The notes: generated by a model not told the origin, from the letters alone. A DNA stretch of 64,000 nt from Comamonas odontotermitis (GCF_014207855.1 NZ_JACHKZ010000015.1:35229-99228); one strand, 5' to 3'. Numbered from the stretch's first letter, positions 43,578 through 53,620 are shown. A program made the numbers and translations.

Positions 43578-45488
43578 ATGCCCACGAAGAATTTTCCACT
43601 GCTCGCCACCATCAACGATCCGGCCGATCTGCGCAAGCTGTCGCGCGCCGAGCTCAAGACGCTGGCGCGCGAGCTGCGGGAGTTCGTTCTGGAGAGCGTG
43701 TCGCAGACAGGCGGACACCTGAGCTCCAACCTGGGCACCGTCGAGCTGACCATTGCTTTGCACGCAGTCTACGACACGCCCCATGACCGCTTCGTGTGGG
43801 ACGTGGGCCACCAGACCTATCCGCACAAGATTCTGACAGGACGCCGTGACCGCATGACCGGCCTGCGCCAGATGGGCGGAATTTCGGGCTTTCCGCTGCG
43901 TACCGAGAGCGAATACGACGCTTTTGGCACCGCGCATTCGTCCACCAGCATCTCGGCGGCCCTGGGCATGGCCGAGGCCTCCAAGCTCAAGGGCGAAAGC
44001 CGCCAGGCAGTGGCCATCATCGGCGATGGCGCCATGACGGCTGGCATGGCGTTTGAGGCTTTGAACAACGCCGGGGTCAGCGATGCGAACCTGCTTGTGA
44101 TTCTGAACGACAACGACATGAGCATCAGCCCGCCAGTGGGCGCGCTCAACCGCTACCTGGCGCAGTTGATGAGCGGCCAGTTCTATGCCAAGGCGCGTGG
44201 CGTAGGCAAGAGCGTGCTCAAGCAGGTGCCGCCGCTGCTGGAGCTTGCCAAGCGCCTGGAGCAGCAGGCCAAGGGCATGGTGGTGCCCGCCACGTTGTTC
44301 GAGAATTTCGGCTTCAACTACATCGGCCCCATCGATGGGCATGATCTTGATTCGCTCATTCCCACGCTGGAGAACATCCGCCAGCTCAAGGGGCCGCAGT
44401 TTCTGCACGTCGTCACCAAGAAAGGCCAGGGCTACAAACTGGCCGAGGCCGACCCGGTGGCCTACCACGGCCCGGGCAAGTTCGACCCGGCCATTGGCCT
44501 CGTCAAACCTGCCACACCGCCCAAGCAGACCTTTACCCAGGTATTTGGCTGCTGGCTGTGCGACATGGCGGCCCACGATGAGCGCCTGGTGGCCATCACG
44601 CCAGCCATGCGCGAAGGCTCGGGCATGGTGGAGTACCACAAGCGCTTTCCCAAGCGCTACTTCGATGTGGGCATTGCGGAGCAGCACTCGGTCACCTTTG
44701 CCGGGGGGCTGGCCTGCGAAGGCCTCAAGCCGGTGGTCGCCATCTATTCCACCTTTCTGCAGCGCGCGTACGACCAACTGATCCATGACGTGGCGCTGCA
44801 GAATCTGCCCGTGGTGTTTGCGCTGGACCGCGCAGGCCTTGTCGGTGCCGATGGCGCCACGCACGCGGGCAATTACGACATTGCATTCACCCGCTGCATT
44901 CCCAACATGAGCGTGGCCTGCCCGGCCGATGAGCGCGAATGCCGCCAGCTGCTGAGCACCGCCTATGCGCAGAACCACCCCGTGACCGTGCGCTACCCGC
45001 GTGGCGCAGGCGTTGGCGTGGCACCGCTGGAGTCGCTGGAGGGCCTGCCTTTTGGCAAGGGCGAAATCCGCCGCCAGGCCCAGCCCGCAGTGGCGGGTGC
45101 GCCGCGCATCGCCATTCTGTCGTTCGGCAGCTTGCTGTATCCGGCCTTGCAGGCGGCTGAGCAGATCAATGCCACCGTTGTCAACATGCGCTGGGCCAAG
45201 CCGTTGGATACCGAGCTGCTGCAGCAGATTGCGCAAACCCACGATGCCCTGGTGACCGTGGAAGACGGTTGCGTGATGGGCGGTGCAGGCAGCGCCGTGC
45301 TCGAAGCACTACAGGCCCTGCGCCTGGAGGTGCCAGTGCTGCAACTGGGCCTGAAGGACGAATTCATCGAACACGGAGACCCCGCCAAGCTGATGGCGCT
45401 GCAAGGGCTGGATGCGGCCGGAATCCAGAAATCGATCATCGATCGCTTTGGCGTGCGGGCTGCGGCAGCCGCCAGCGCTGCCGCCTGA
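43578..45488 (+). CDS. dxs: 1-deoxy-D-xylulose-5-phosphate synthase
   Basis: The 636-residue thiamine-diphosphate enzyme shows [18 protein letters not shown], the TPP motif [38 protein letters not shown] and a C-terminal transketolase domain. It makes DXP from pyruvate and glyceraldehyde-3-phosphate, the first step of the MEP pathway that feeds IspA. Length is normal. A strong terminator follows. Confidence 0.95.
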   Translation: MPTKNFPLLATINDPADLRKLSRAELKTLARELREFVLESVSQTGGHLSSNLGTVELTIALHAVYDTPHDRFVWDVGHQTYPHKILTGRRDRMTGLRQMGGISGFPLRTESEYDAFGTAHSSTSISAALGMAEASKLKGESRQAVAIIGDGAMTAGMAFEALNNAGVSDANLLVILNDNDMSISPPVGALNRYLAQLMSGQFYAKARGVGKSVLKQVPPLLELAKRLEQQAKGMVVPATLFENFGFNYIGPIDGHDLDSLIPTLENIRQLKGPQFLHVVTKKGQGYKLAEADPVAYHGPGKFDPAIGLVKPATPPKQTFTQVFGCWLCDMAAHDERLVAITPAMREGSGMVEYHKRFPKRYFDVGIAEQHSVTFAGGLACEGLKPVVAIYSTFLQRAYDQLIHDVALQNLPVVFALDRAGLVGADGATHAGNYDIAFTRCIPNMSVACPADERECRQLLSTAYAQNHPVTVRYPRGAGVGVAPLESLEGLPFGKGEIRRQAQPAVAGAPRIAILSFGSLLYPALQAAEQINATVVNMRWAKPLDTELLQQIAQTHDALVTVEDGCVMGGAGSAVLEALQALRLEVPVLQLGLKDEFIEHGDPAKLMALQGLDAAGIQKSIIDRFGVRAAAAASAAA

Positions 45489-45509
45489 ATCCCGAAAGTG
45501 TGGATCACG

Positions 45510-45537
45510 ATGCCTGGCAGATTGCCAGGCATTTTTT
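45510..45537 (+). terminator. rho-independent terminator of the xseB-ispA-dxs operon
   Basis: ATGCCTGGCA and TGCCAGGCAT around GAT, followed by six Ts. Confidence 0.9.
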
Positions 45538-45653
45538 ATGAAGCGCATTGCCGGATAAAAGTGTTTGCCTGAGGGCAGGGCTTCATCCGGAATACCTTTG
45601 CTGGAGCGCGTGGCCTGTCTCCAACGTCGCAAGCAAGGTTTCAGGTACGCCAA

Positions 45654-47780
45654 TCAGCGTGCATGGGATGAAAGCGCACGCACCCAGCGCTTGTGCTCCT
45701 CATCTTCCAGCTCCAGCAAATTCTCCGGCGAGCCACCGCCGCCGACGGCCTGGAGGTCTTGCAGATGCTTGCGCACCTCGGGCTTGGCAAGCACCTGGGC
45801 TATGGCGTTCTGCAGCAGGCGATTGGATGCGGCATCTGAATCGGCTGGCGCCCAAAGGCTGAAGTGGTCATACGCGGTGTAGCCGGTCAAAGCTGCGCTC
45901 GACGCCAGGGTCGGCCACTGCACCCCTTGGTAGCTTTGCGGGTGCTCCGGGGCGGCGGTGGTGCCCAGTACACGCAACTGGCCACGCTCTACTGCAACTT
46001 TCACCCCGTTTGCGGGTGCAAACAGCAGGTCTACCGCATGCTCTTTGGTGATCACATCGGAGTCGGGGTACATGCGCCTGAAGACCACGCGTTGCATGTC
46101 GGCGCCGCTCATGGCGAGCAACTGGTTGAAGGCGAGATGGCCCGTCCAGCCATCATCGCCCGTACCGATGCGCAGGCTGCCAGGGTGGGCACGTGCGTAG
46201 GCAAGCAGGTCATCGGTGCTATGAATGCCCAGCGTGTCGGCCTTCTCGCTGTCCATCACCAGAACCAGGGGCTCGGACGCCAGCAGCGTGACGGGGAGGA
46301 GGGATTGCAGCAGCGCGTCGATCGGTGGGCCCCGGTGCACACCCTGGATGCCCCCCCGCGGCAGGCGCACGGCCGCGAGCATAGCCCTGGTGTTGCCGCC
46401 CTCCGTCATCAGCCTGGGGTCATCGGTCAAGGTGGTTGGCGGTACATGGTCGACCAGCACGCTGCGCCCCAACAGGTTGGGCAGATGCGTAGCCAGCATC
46501 TGGGCATAGTGGCTGGTGCGACCGCCCTGTGCAAACGGTACGGTGATGTGCAGCGCGGGCTGCCGCACAGGGACAAGCCATTGCCCCGCATCGTTCAAAA
46601 GGCCGTCGCGGATGACCCACCGCCCGTCTGTGGAAGCGTTGCGCACCAGCGCTTCGGCCACCCAAAAACGGCCCATCCGATAGAACTGCCGGATGATCGG
46701 CTGGCTGTCTTGCCACCCTGGTGGCCGCCAGTCCTCGGGAAAGGCGCCTGCCACGACAGCATAGCCGTGGCGGAAAGGGCGCGCCTCATGAAACTGCGGC
46801 GCGATCACCCATTGGCCTTGCGCGTTTTGGTAGCCCCAGCGGCTGGTGCTGGTGTCTTTGACCGGGCGCAGTGCAGCGCCGCCTTGGCTGCCGCGCAGCC
46901 TTTGCCAGCGGCATGCGCGTGGCGTGCTGGCATTGCGCTGGCGATTGAGCCCCACGGAAGTGCACAGCCGTATGCGCCGCTGGGCTGTTGCATCGGGTAA
47001 ATTGCCAAAGATGAATGGAATCACCACCTTTCCGCGCGCGTCGATGAGGCCCGAGCCGGTGGAGCCTGGCGTCACTATTTGCAGCAGGTAGTCCATCCAC
47101 TGTGCCGTGGCGATATCCCGTGGCGGGGCAGGGGTACGCCACTGTCCCTGCGCATCGCGCAAGCCGTGCTGTGCATACACCGTGTCCACCTGCAGCTCGG
47201 AAGGCATTGGCCTGGATTCTTCCGGCATCAGGTAGGAGAGAGCGGTGGAGGATTCGATGGACATGGTGGTCTTGCCATCGCAGCTGACGGGTGGAACGGC
47301 CCACTGGCCTTGCGCATCCATGCGCCCAACGGCCGTGGTGGTTCGCAGCCCGCCCCCGGGGCGCTGCTCCACCAGCCACACCTTGAGCGATGGCTGGTAT
47401 TCGGTGTTCAGAGAGATATATTCCAACCGTACGACCTGCCAGCGGCCTTCGCAGAAGCTGCGAGCTGACGGAGACAGCGAAAGCGTACGCCCGTCAAAGG
47501 CGTCGAACAGCGCAGGGGCAAGCTCGCTGTATCGGTTTGGATTCAGGCTCAGCCAGCGCAGCCGTTCAATCAGGTTGGGCGCAATGCCGATGGTGAATGC
47601 GAAGATGTCGTCCCACGGGGGTGCCTGTGTTTGCACCGGCTGCAATTGCCAGGTAGGCTGCATCGGCATGGTGCGGGCCGGATTCGCATACAGGTCCTGG
47701 TAACTCGGCGGCGCTGCACGGGCCAAACCAGGTGCCATGCCGAGCCATAGCAGGGCTATAAACAGATACAGGCGCTTCAT
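45654..47780 (-). CDS. exported fusion of WG-repeat-like domain and Bug/TctC-type binding domain
   Basis: The 708-residue product from ATG 47780 (GGAGG upstream) has a signal peptide ending LARAAPP. Residues about 100-430 contain WG-type repeats (GYQNAQGQWVIAPQFHEARPF, MDAQGQWAVPPVSCDGKT, RDAQGQWRTPAP). From about residue 440 to the end it is a Bug/TctC-like solute-binding domain: LHITVPFAQGGRTSHYAQML, LLGRSVLVDHVPP, and later HPGSLRIGTGDDGWTGHLAF and LAKPEVRKHLQDLQAVGGG. Bug proteins normally start straight after the signal peptide and bind carboxylates for TctAB transporters. Here no TctAB genes are near, and the N-terminal half could give a different, surface-related role. Confidence 0.8.
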   Translation of the reverse strand: MKRLYLFIALLWLGMAPGLARAAPPSYQDLYANPARTMPMQPTWQLQPVQTQAPPWDDIFAFTIGIAPNLIERLRWLSLNPNRYSELAPALFDAFDGRTLSLSPSARSFCEGRWQVVRLEYISLNTEYQPSLKVWLVEQRPGGGLRTTTAVGRMDAQGQWAVPPVSCDGKTTMSIESSTALSYLMPEESRPMPSELQVDTVYAQHGLRDAQGQWRTPAPPRDIATAQWMDYLLQIVTPGSTGSGLIDARGKVVIPFIFGNLPDATAQRRIRLCTSVGLNRQRNASTPRACRWQRLRGSQGGAALRPVKDTSTSRWGYQNAQGQWVIAPQFHEARPFRHGYAVVAGAFPEDWRPPGWQDSQPIIRQFYRMGRFWVAEALVRNASTDGRWVIRDGLLNDAGQWLVPVRQPALHITVPFAQGGRTSHYAQMLATHLPNLLGRSVLVDHVPPTTLTDDPRLMTEGGNTRAMLAAVRLPRGGIQGVHRGPPIDALLQSLLPVTLLASEPLVLVMDSEKADTLGIHSTDDLLAYARAHPGSLRIGTGDDGWTGHLAFNQLLAMSGADMQRVVFRRMYPDSDVITKEHAVDLLFAPANGVKVAVERGQLRVLGTTAAPEHPQSYQGVQWPTLASSAALTGYTAYDHFSLWAPADSDAASNRLLQNAIAQVLAKPEVRKHLQDLQAVGGGGSPENLLELEDEEHKRWVRALSSHAR

Positions 47781-47999
47781 CGGGGCCTCCAGGCACTGCG
47801 TGACCGTTTCCATGGCGTGATTTTCCTGACTTTGCCACGCCGTTCCTGCAAAGGGCTGGTCAGCCTGGCAATGGCGCGCGGCATGTGCCCTCCGGCAATG
47901 CAAGGCTGTCTTCACCCTGATCAGTCCTGTCAGCTTGCCACTGGCTGGCTGCGCATTGTAGATGTCCCACCGCTATTCTTGGGCGTTCATCCCGAATGC

Positions 48000-49577
48000 C
48001 TATGTCTCGTACCAACCCCGTGTCTGGTTCACGACGCGCACCACCAGCAGCATGATCGGGACTTCAACCAGCACACCCACCACAGTAGCCAAGGCGGCAC
48101 CCGATTGCAGGCCGAACAGGCTGATGGCTGTCGCTACAGCCAGCTCGAAGAAGTTGGACGCACCGATCAAGGCCGACGGGCAGGCGATGCTGTGCTTCTC
48201 GCCCACCACCCGGTTCAGCCAATACGCCAAAGCAGAATTGAAGAACACCTGAATCAGAATGGGCACGGCCAGCAGCGCAATCACCAACGGCTGCTGCAGG
48301 ATGGCCTTGCCCTGAAACGCGAACAGCAGCACCAGCGTTGCCAGCAGCGCCACCATCGACCACGGGCCGATGGCTGCCAGCGCGCGATCAAACGACGCCT
48401 GCCCCTTGGCCAGCAGCCTGCGGCGCAGCCACTGCGCAAGGATCACCGGCACCACGATGTAGAGCAGCACCGATACCAGCAGCGTTGCCCATGGCACCGT
48501 AATGGCGGAGAGGCCGAGCAGCAGGCCCACCAGCGGGGCGAACGCGATGATCATGATTGCGTCGTTGAGGGCGACTTGCGAGAGCGTGAACAGCGGATCA
48601 CCCCCGGTGAGACGGCTCCATACAAACACCATGGCCGTGCAGGGCGCGGCAGCCAGCAGGATCAGCCCGGCGATGTAACTGTCGATCTGCTCGGCCGGAA
48701 GCCACGGCGCAAACGCATGGCGAATGAAAATCCAGCCCAGCAAGGCCATGGAGAATGGTTTGACCAACCAGTTCACGAACAGGGTGACGCCGATGCCCTT
48801 CATGTGGTGGCGAACTTCGCCCAGCGCACCAAAGTCCACCTTAAGCAGCATGGGGATGACCATCACCCAGATCAGCAGGCCCACCGGCAAATTGACCCGC
48901 GCCACTTCCATGGCGCCGATGGCCTGGACCGGGGCAGGAAACAGGTGACCCAAGGCGATGCCCGCAACGATGCACAGGAATACCCAGACCGTGAGGTAGC
49001 ACTCGAAGACGCCCATCGAAGCGCCGCTCGCCTGCAGGGAGGCAACGTCACAGGTTGGGTTCATGGCGTTGTCTGGTGCGGAGAGTTCGCGGGCCGTGTG
49101 CTGCAAGGCCTCCTGATGGAGCTTGTCAGCGGGCAGGTTCACCAACAGCTCCAGGCGCTGCCGCATTCGGTGCATGGTCTGCCGAAAGGCTTCCAGCTTC
49201 GCCTCAGGCGGCGCATCGCCTTCGGACGGATCGGCATACCCCCAGTGGGCGGTGGCCGGATGGCCGGGCCAAAGGGGGCACATCTCGCCCTTGGCGTTGT
49301 CGCACACGGTAATCACCAAGTCCATCTGAGGGGCATCGGGCTGGGTGAATTCATCCCAGCTTTTGCTGCGCAGGCCCTCCACGGCAATACCTGCGCGCTG
49401 CAATACTTCCAGACCCAGCGGGTTGGGTTGCTGGTTCGCGCGCGGGCTGCTGCCAGCCGAGTAGGCCTTGAAGCGGCCTTGTCCCATGTGGTTGAGCAGG
49501 GCCTCGGCCACGATGCTGCGCGCCGAATTGTGGGTGCACAGGAACAGCACGTTCAGGGGCGAAGCGGTATGGGTCAT
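48000..49577 (-). CDS. fusion of arsenate reductase (ArsC, LMW-PTP type) and ACR3 arsenite exporter
   Basis: Residues about 8-145 are a thioredoxin-type ArsC: VLFLCTHNSARSIVAEALL with the CX5R loop, and VITVCDNAKGEMCPLWPGHP. From about residue 180 the protein is ACR3, a ten-helix arsenite permease (VARVNLPVGLLIWVMVIPML, LAAAPCTAMVFVWSRLTGG with its conserved cysteine, and so on). Arsenate reduced by the first half can be handed straight to the exporter. The fusion gives 525 residues in one frame. It is last in the arsRI operon on this strand. Confidence 0.92.
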   Translation of the reverse strand: MTHTASPLNVLFLCTHNSARSIVAEALLNHMGQGRFKAYSAGSSPRANQQPNPLGLEVLQRAGIAVEGLRSKSWDEFTQPDAPQMDLVITVCDNAKGEMCPLWPGHPATAHWGYADPSEGDAPPEAKLEAFRQTMHRMRQRLELLVNLPADKLHQEALQHTARELSAPDNAMNPTCDVASLQASGASMGVFECYLTVWVFLCIVAGIALGHLFPAPVQAIGAMEVARVNLPVGLLIWVMVIPMLLKVDFGALGEVRHHMKGIGVTLFVNWLVKPFSMALLGWIFIRHAFAPWLPAEQIDSYIAGLILLAAAPCTAMVFVWSRLTGGDPLFTLSQVALNDAIMIIAFAPLVGLLLGLSAITVPWATLLVSVLLYIVVPVILAQWLRRRLLAKGQASFDRALAAIGPWSMVALLATLVLLFAFQGKAILQQPLVIALLAVPILIQVFFNSALAYWLNRVVGEKHSIACPSALIGASNFFELAVATAISLFGLQSGAALATVVGVLVEVPIMLLVVRVVNQTRGWYET

Positions 49578-49583
49578 GGTGAC

Positions 49584-50090
49584 TCAGCAGCAAGCCTTGG
49601 CGGTGTTGGTGGCAGCGCGCGGTTCGCAGCAGCTGGGTGCTGCAGCAGGGGCAGTGGTTGCGGGGATGCAGCAGGCGGCAGTCGCAGGCGCAGGCGCTGC
49701 AGAAACTACCGATTCATGGAACAAAGGGATGCTGCCCAGCGAATGGAAGTGCTCCCACGCCATGCCTTGCGGATCGGTGATCCAGTGCTTTTCGCTGCGG
49801 GCATAGCAGCAGGTGGTTTCGCCTTCATCAAGCATCGCCATGTCGGCCGCTTCTGCCTGCGCCTTGAGTGTATCCAGCTCGGCGGCGTCATCGACTTGGA
49901 AGCCCAGGTGATCGAGTCCTGCCTTGGCATCACCGCGGGTGGAGATGGCGAAATTGATACGCGGGTCTTCCAGCATCCACTTGGCGTAGTCGCTTTCTGC
50001 GCGGGTGGGCTCGGCACCAAACAGCCTGGAATAGAAGGCGATGTTCTGGGCCAGATCATCGACATGCATGTGAACGTGAAAGCGCTTCAT
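49584..50090 (-). CDS. arsI: ArsI-type VOC lyase with cysteine-rich tail
   Basis: The 168-residue protein is a vicinal-oxygen-chelate fold: MHVDDLAQNIAFYSRLFGAE, then INFAISTRG, GLDHLGFQVDDAAEL and DPQGMAWEHFHSLG. The cysteine pair in GETTCCYARSEKHW matches the arsenic-binding pair of ArsI, which cleaves the carbon-arsenic bond of methylarsonous acid and roxarsone-type compounds. CadI is the alternative. A C-terminal extension with further cysteine pairs (CCIP...CCEP...KACC) could capture metal ions. Confidence 0.85.
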   Translation of the reverse strand: MKRFHVHMHVDDLAQNIAFYSRLFGAEPTRAESDYAKWMLEDPRINFAISTRGDAKAGLDHLGFQVDDAAELDTLKAQAEAADMAMLDEGETTCCYARSEKHWITDPQGMAWEHFHSLGSIPLFHESVVSAAPAPATAACCIPATTAPAAAPSCCEPRAATNTAKACC

Positions 50091-50100
50091 CGTGGGGTCT

Positions 50101-50424
50101 TCAGCAATTGCAGGAAGCGGCAGGGGCAGGGCTGCAGGCGGCGCCGTGGCAGCAGTTTTCTGTGAGATAGCCCAGCAGGGCGTTCATGGTGTCAAACGAG
50201 GCGCGATACACCAGATTGCGCCCTTGGCGCTCCTGCGTAATCAACCCAGCATTCGTCAGTTCTTTGAGATGAAATGACAAGGTGTTGGCGGCAATGCCCA
50301 ACTGCTCCGCCAGTGTGCTGGGTGTCAGTCCTTCAGGGCCTGCAACCACCAGCGCGCGGAATGCACGCAAGCGCGCCTCCTGGGCCAGAGCGGCGAGAGA
50401 GCGAATGGCTTGGGTTTCTTGCAT
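50101..50424 (-). CDS. arsR: ArsR-family arsenic-responsive repressor
   Basis: The 107-residue protein has the winged-helix ArsR core (LRAFRALVVAGPEGLTPSTL, AEQLGIAANTLSFHLKELTN, LITQERQGRNLVYRA) and a C-terminal cysteine cluster NCCHGAACSPAPAASCNC that probably binds arsenite to release DNA. It is first in the arsR-arsI-arsC/acr3 operon, 10 bases ahead of arsI. Confidence 0.92.
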   Translation of the reverse strand: MQETQAIRSLAALAQEARLRAFRALVVAGPEGLTPSTLAEQLGIAANTLSFHLKELTNAGLITQERQGRNLVYRASFDTMNALLGYLTENCCHGAACSPAPAASCNC

Positions 50425-50426
50425 AC

Positions 50427-50478
50427 TTCAATATTTCAACTTTTATTGGATTATATGCTTGCCCTTCAAGTGTTGCAA
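50427..50478 (-). promoter_or_regulatory. ars operon promoter and candidate ArsR site
   Basis: On the minus strand TTGCAA (50473-50478) and TATAAT (50450-50455) are spaced by 17 bases. Just downstream lies TTGAAATATTGAA (50427-50439), a repeated TTGAA at the transcription start, which is a likely ArsR operator. The start codon follows at 50424. Confidence 0.6.
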
Positions 50479-50638
50479 GGGCGCGGGAAGAACGAGGAAA
50501 GGTTCTGGTCCGTGCGGTTGAGCAGAACATGCAGCATCCGGGCCAAGCTGCATCGCACAATGCCTTACAGAGCCCGGCCAGCGTCACTGGCCACATACCG
50601 GCCCTGGCCTGTATGTGGCGGACGATACACTCGGCAGG

Positions 50639-51145
50639 ATGAAATCGATGATCCGCCCCGAAAGGCCCGCAGACCATGCAGCCATCGCGTCCGTGACGGC
50701 TGCTGCCTTTCTTGATGCTCCGCACTCAGGCCATAACGAGCAGTTCATTGTTGCGGCCCTTCGTGACGCGGGTGTGCTCCACCTTTCTTTCGTTGCAGAG
50801 GTGGATGCCGCCGTGGCCGGGCACATTGCTGTTTCGCCAGTCTCCATTGCCGGTGGCTCGGTGGGCTGGTTTGGCATCGGGCCGGTGTCGGTCATTCCTG
50901 CGCTGCAAGGCAGAAGCATGGGGTCAAAGCTGGTGCACCAAGCCTTGGATGCGCTCAGAGACCAGGGGGCGTCCGGTTGCGTGGTTCTGGGTGATCCTTT
51001 GTACTACGCGCGATTTGGTTTCAAAAATGAGCCAGGCCTTCTCTTGCCCGGTGTTCCGCCCGAATACCTCATGGTGGTGTCATTTGGCCCTGCAGTGCCT
51101 GTCGGCATCGTGACCTACCACCATGCATTCATGGCAACGCATTGA
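50639..51145 (+). CDS. GNAT-family N-acetyltransferase
   Basis: The 168-residue product from ATG 50639 has a GNAT fold: IRPERPADHAAIASVTAAAF, WFGIGPVSVIPALQGRSMGSKLVHQAL with the acetyl-CoA loop, and GVPPEYLMVVSF. The layout is that of YhbS-like acetyltransferases. Substrate unknown. It is divergent from arsR but shows no link to arsenic beyond that. Confidence 0.82.
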   Translation: MKSMIRPERPADHAAIASVTAAAFLDAPHSGHNEQFIVAALRDAGVLHLSFVAEVDAAVAGHIAVSPVSIAGGSVGWFGIGPVSVIPALQGRSMGSKLVHQALDALRDQGASGCVVLGDPLYYARFGFKNEPGLLLPGVPPEYLMVVSFGPAVPVGIVTYHHAFMATH

Positions 51146-51397
51146 TTGAATGCGTTTGGGGCTTTCTGGTTTTCAGCGCCATAGCATCTGCTTTTGCCAG
51201 AGGCCTTCCTTTTCCGTTTTGGGCCACCGAAGCCGTTGGTGCAACCTGTCCGTTGCGCCCTGCCAGAACTCCACAGTGGCTGGCATTACGGCGAACACCC
51301 GCCATCCTGGCTCGGCAGCCGTCAACATCGAATCTTGACATGCGCGGCGGCTGGTCATTTCATGGTGGCTTCCAAGGGTTATGAGGAAGTTCTGAGA

Positions 51398-52171
51398 TCA
51401 GTGATCGGTGGTTGAAAGATCGGCCTCATTTGCTGCTCTGGAGGGCAGGGTGAAGGCGCTGCCCGTTGCTGCGCAGATGATGCAGAAAATGACCACCCAT
51501 TGCCAGAGGTTCAGATGCTCGTTCAACACCACCATACCCATGAACGCGGCAACCGCAGGTTCGGAGGCGAGCGCAACGCCAAAGGTGGCAGGCGGCAGCC
51601 GTCGCAAGGCCAACATTTCCAATGAATAGGGCAGCGCACTGGAGACCACGGCGACCGCCAGGCCCAGCAACAGAACGGATGGCTGCATAAGCTTGGCACC
51701 TGCCTCTGCCAGACCTATGGGCACCACAATCACAGCAGCGCACAGCATCCCTAGGGAGGCAGCCTGCCCGTTGGGGATGCCTCTCAAACGCCGGCCCAGC
51801 ACGATGTAGAGCGCCCAGCAGACGGCCGAGCCTGCTGCACAGGCGAGCCCCAAGAATTGCACCAGCGTCGCTAACTGAGCGCTGCGCAGTGGCCAGCGCC
51901 ATGGTCGCCATATCAGCGCCAGAATGATGGCGGCCAGACCTACCCGCAAAGCCGACGCCCCTTGCGCGCCAAGGATTGGAAACAGCTGCTTGGCGAGCGA
52001 TGTTCCTGCCGTCAACGAGCTGACGGAAGCAAGAACCGCGAGCAGCGGCCAATAATGACTCCTGTGTTCTTGTCCATCGCCTCTTTGCGCTGCCTGTAGT
52101 GATTGCCGACCGATCCCTTGCCAGCGCTGCAATGCGACGTGCGTGGTGTGGGGCATGTTGCGGAGCGCCAC
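51398..52171 (-). CDS. RhtA-like exporter with an apparent in-frame internal deletion
   Basis: The 257-residue protein resembles the threonine/homoserine exporter RhtA at both ends: LTAGTSLAKQLFPILGAQGA, SALRVGLAAIILALIWRPWRW, then GSAVCWALYIVLGRRLRG and VLNEHLNLWQWVVIF. Compared with RhtA, the segment of about 80 residues between LATLV and FLGLACAAGSAV (roughly helices 3 to 5) is missing, without frameshift. The remaining helices cannot form the usual ten-helix transporter, so it is likely nonfunctional. Confidence 0.75.
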   Translation of the reverse strand: MALRNMPHTTHVALQRWQGIGRQSLQAAQRGDGQEHRSHYWPLLAVLASVSSLTAGTSLAKQLFPILGAQGASALRVGLAAIILALIWRPWRWPLRSAQLATLVQFLGLACAAGSAVCWALYIVLGRRLRGIPNGQAASLGMLCAAVIVVPIGLAEAGAKLMQPSVLLLGLAVAVVSSALPYSLEMLALRRLPPATFGVALASEPAVAAFMGMVVLNEHLNLWQWVVIFCIICAATGSAFTLPSRAANEADLSTTDH

Positions 52172-52471
52172 TATGGAGGGATATGCGCCGATCGTCGAAT
52201 GAGCAAATACTCATGACATGGACCCAGCTAACCGGGTCTTCCTTCGGTTCTCTCCACGCCAAGGAAAACGGCCTGCAAACAGCCCGGCAATGCGCCATCA
52301 CACAGACACGCTGCGAATGTGGTGGATAGGGGACATAAATAAGGTGCGATCTGCAGGGAAAACCCGAGCAAGTCGCTTCAGCAACCATTTCTACAATTTG
52401 CAAACCCCAAACCAGACCGCAGCTGTGGCACGATTGCAGCTGCAACTTTTTACAATCAGTCGGAGATATAG
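52172..52471. other. intergenic region
   Basis: 300 bases with no supported gene. It presumably contains the dctP promoter and a CGGAGA ribosome site just before 52472. Confidence 0.4.
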
Positions 52472-53572
52472 ATGGATCGTCGTTCCCTTATCAAGAATGC
52501 TGGCATCGCTGGCATCGCTGGCATCGCTGGCGTGTTGGCCGCTGGCGTGGCCCCCGCCGTGCATGCCCAAGCGGCAGTGCGCTGGCGCCTGGCCTCCAGC
52601 TTCCCCAAGTCGCTGGATACTATTTTTGGTAGCGCCGAGAAGCTGTCGCAGACCGTCAAGGCGTTGTCGGGCGGCAAGTTTGAAATCTCCGTTCACCCCG
52701 CTGGCGAGTTGATGCCCGCTTTCGGTGTGGTCGATGCACTGCAGTCCGACACCATTGACATGGCGGAAACCGCTGCCTACTACTTCACGGGCAAGGATCC
52801 GATCTTCGCTTTCAGCTGTGCGGTGCCCTTTGGCCTGACCACCTTGCAGATGAATGCCTGGAAGGACCATGGCAACGGCCGCAAGCTGCTCGATGCCTTC
52901 TTTGAAAAGTACAACTTCAAGACGGCGTCTGCTGGCAACACCACCACCCAGATGGGCGGTTGGTACCGCAAGGAGATCAAGACCGTTGCTGACCTCAAGG
53001 GCCTGAAGATGCGCCTGGGCGGCGGCGTGTTCGGTGAAGCCATGGCCAAGCTGGGCGTGGTTGCGCAGAACATGCCCGCAGGCGATGTGTACCAGGCTCT
53101 GGAAAAAGGCACGCTGGACGCCGTGGAGTTTGTTGGCCCCTACGACGATGAAAAGCTGGGCTTCAACAAGGTGGCTCCGTTCTACTACTACCCTGGCTGG
53201 TGGGAAGGCTCCGCAGACCTGGAGTTCTTCATCAACATCAAGAAGTACAACGCGCTGTCGCCTGAGAACAAGGCGATCCTCGATGCAGCGACCCGTGTGG
53301 CGGCAGCCGACATGACCAGCAAGTACCAGGTCCTGAACCCCATCGCGCTCAAGAAGCTGGTGGCCAACAAGACCCAGCTCAAGCCATTCCCCAAGGAGTT
53401 GATGGACGCGGGCTTCAAGGCTTCGATGGAAGTGTTTGCCGAGCACGAAGCCAAGTCGCCCGAGTTCAAGAAGATTCACCAGGACATGCGTGCCTTCCAG
53501 CGCGATCAGATTCTGTGGAACCGCTTCTCCGAGTATCCGTTCAACCAGTACATGGCATCGGTCAAGATCTAA
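52472..53572 (+). CDS. TRAP transporter substrate-binding protein (DctP family)
   Basis: The 366-residue protein has a Tat-like leader MDRRSLIKN followed by a repetitive hydrophobic stretch GIAGIAGIAGVLAAGV (nine-base DNA repeats). It then shows a DctP fold: WRLASSFPKSLDTIFGSAEK, VVDALQSDTIDMAETAAYYF, LKGLKMRLGGGVFGEAMAKL, GTLDAVEFVGPYDDEKLGF and EGSADLEFFINIKKYNALSP. The last motifs resemble TakP-type binding proteins for 2-oxo acids or lactate. The permease genes lie downstream on the opposite strand. Confidence 0.92.
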   Translation: MDRRSLIKNAGIAGIAGIAGVLAAGVAPAVHAQAAVRWRLASSFPKSLDTIFGSAEKLSQTVKALSGGKFEISVHPAGELMPAFGVVDALQSDTIDMAETAAYYFTGKDPIFAFSCAVPFGLTTLQMNAWKDHGNGRKLLDAFFEKYNFKTASAGNTTTQMGGWYRKEIKTVADLKGLKMRLGGGVFGEAMAKLGVVAQNMPAGDVYQALEKGTLDAVEFVGPYDDEKLGFNKVAPFYYYPGWWEGSADLEFFINIKKYNALSPENKAILDAATRVAAADMTSKYQVLNPIALKKLVANKTQLKPFPKELMDAGFKASMEVFAEHEAKSPEFKKIHQDMRAFQRDQILWNRFSEYPFNQYMASVKI

Positions 53573-53620
53573 GGCGATTCCCGCCGCAGTGCTCAGCGAG
53601 CGCTGCGGGAAAGCCCCCCA

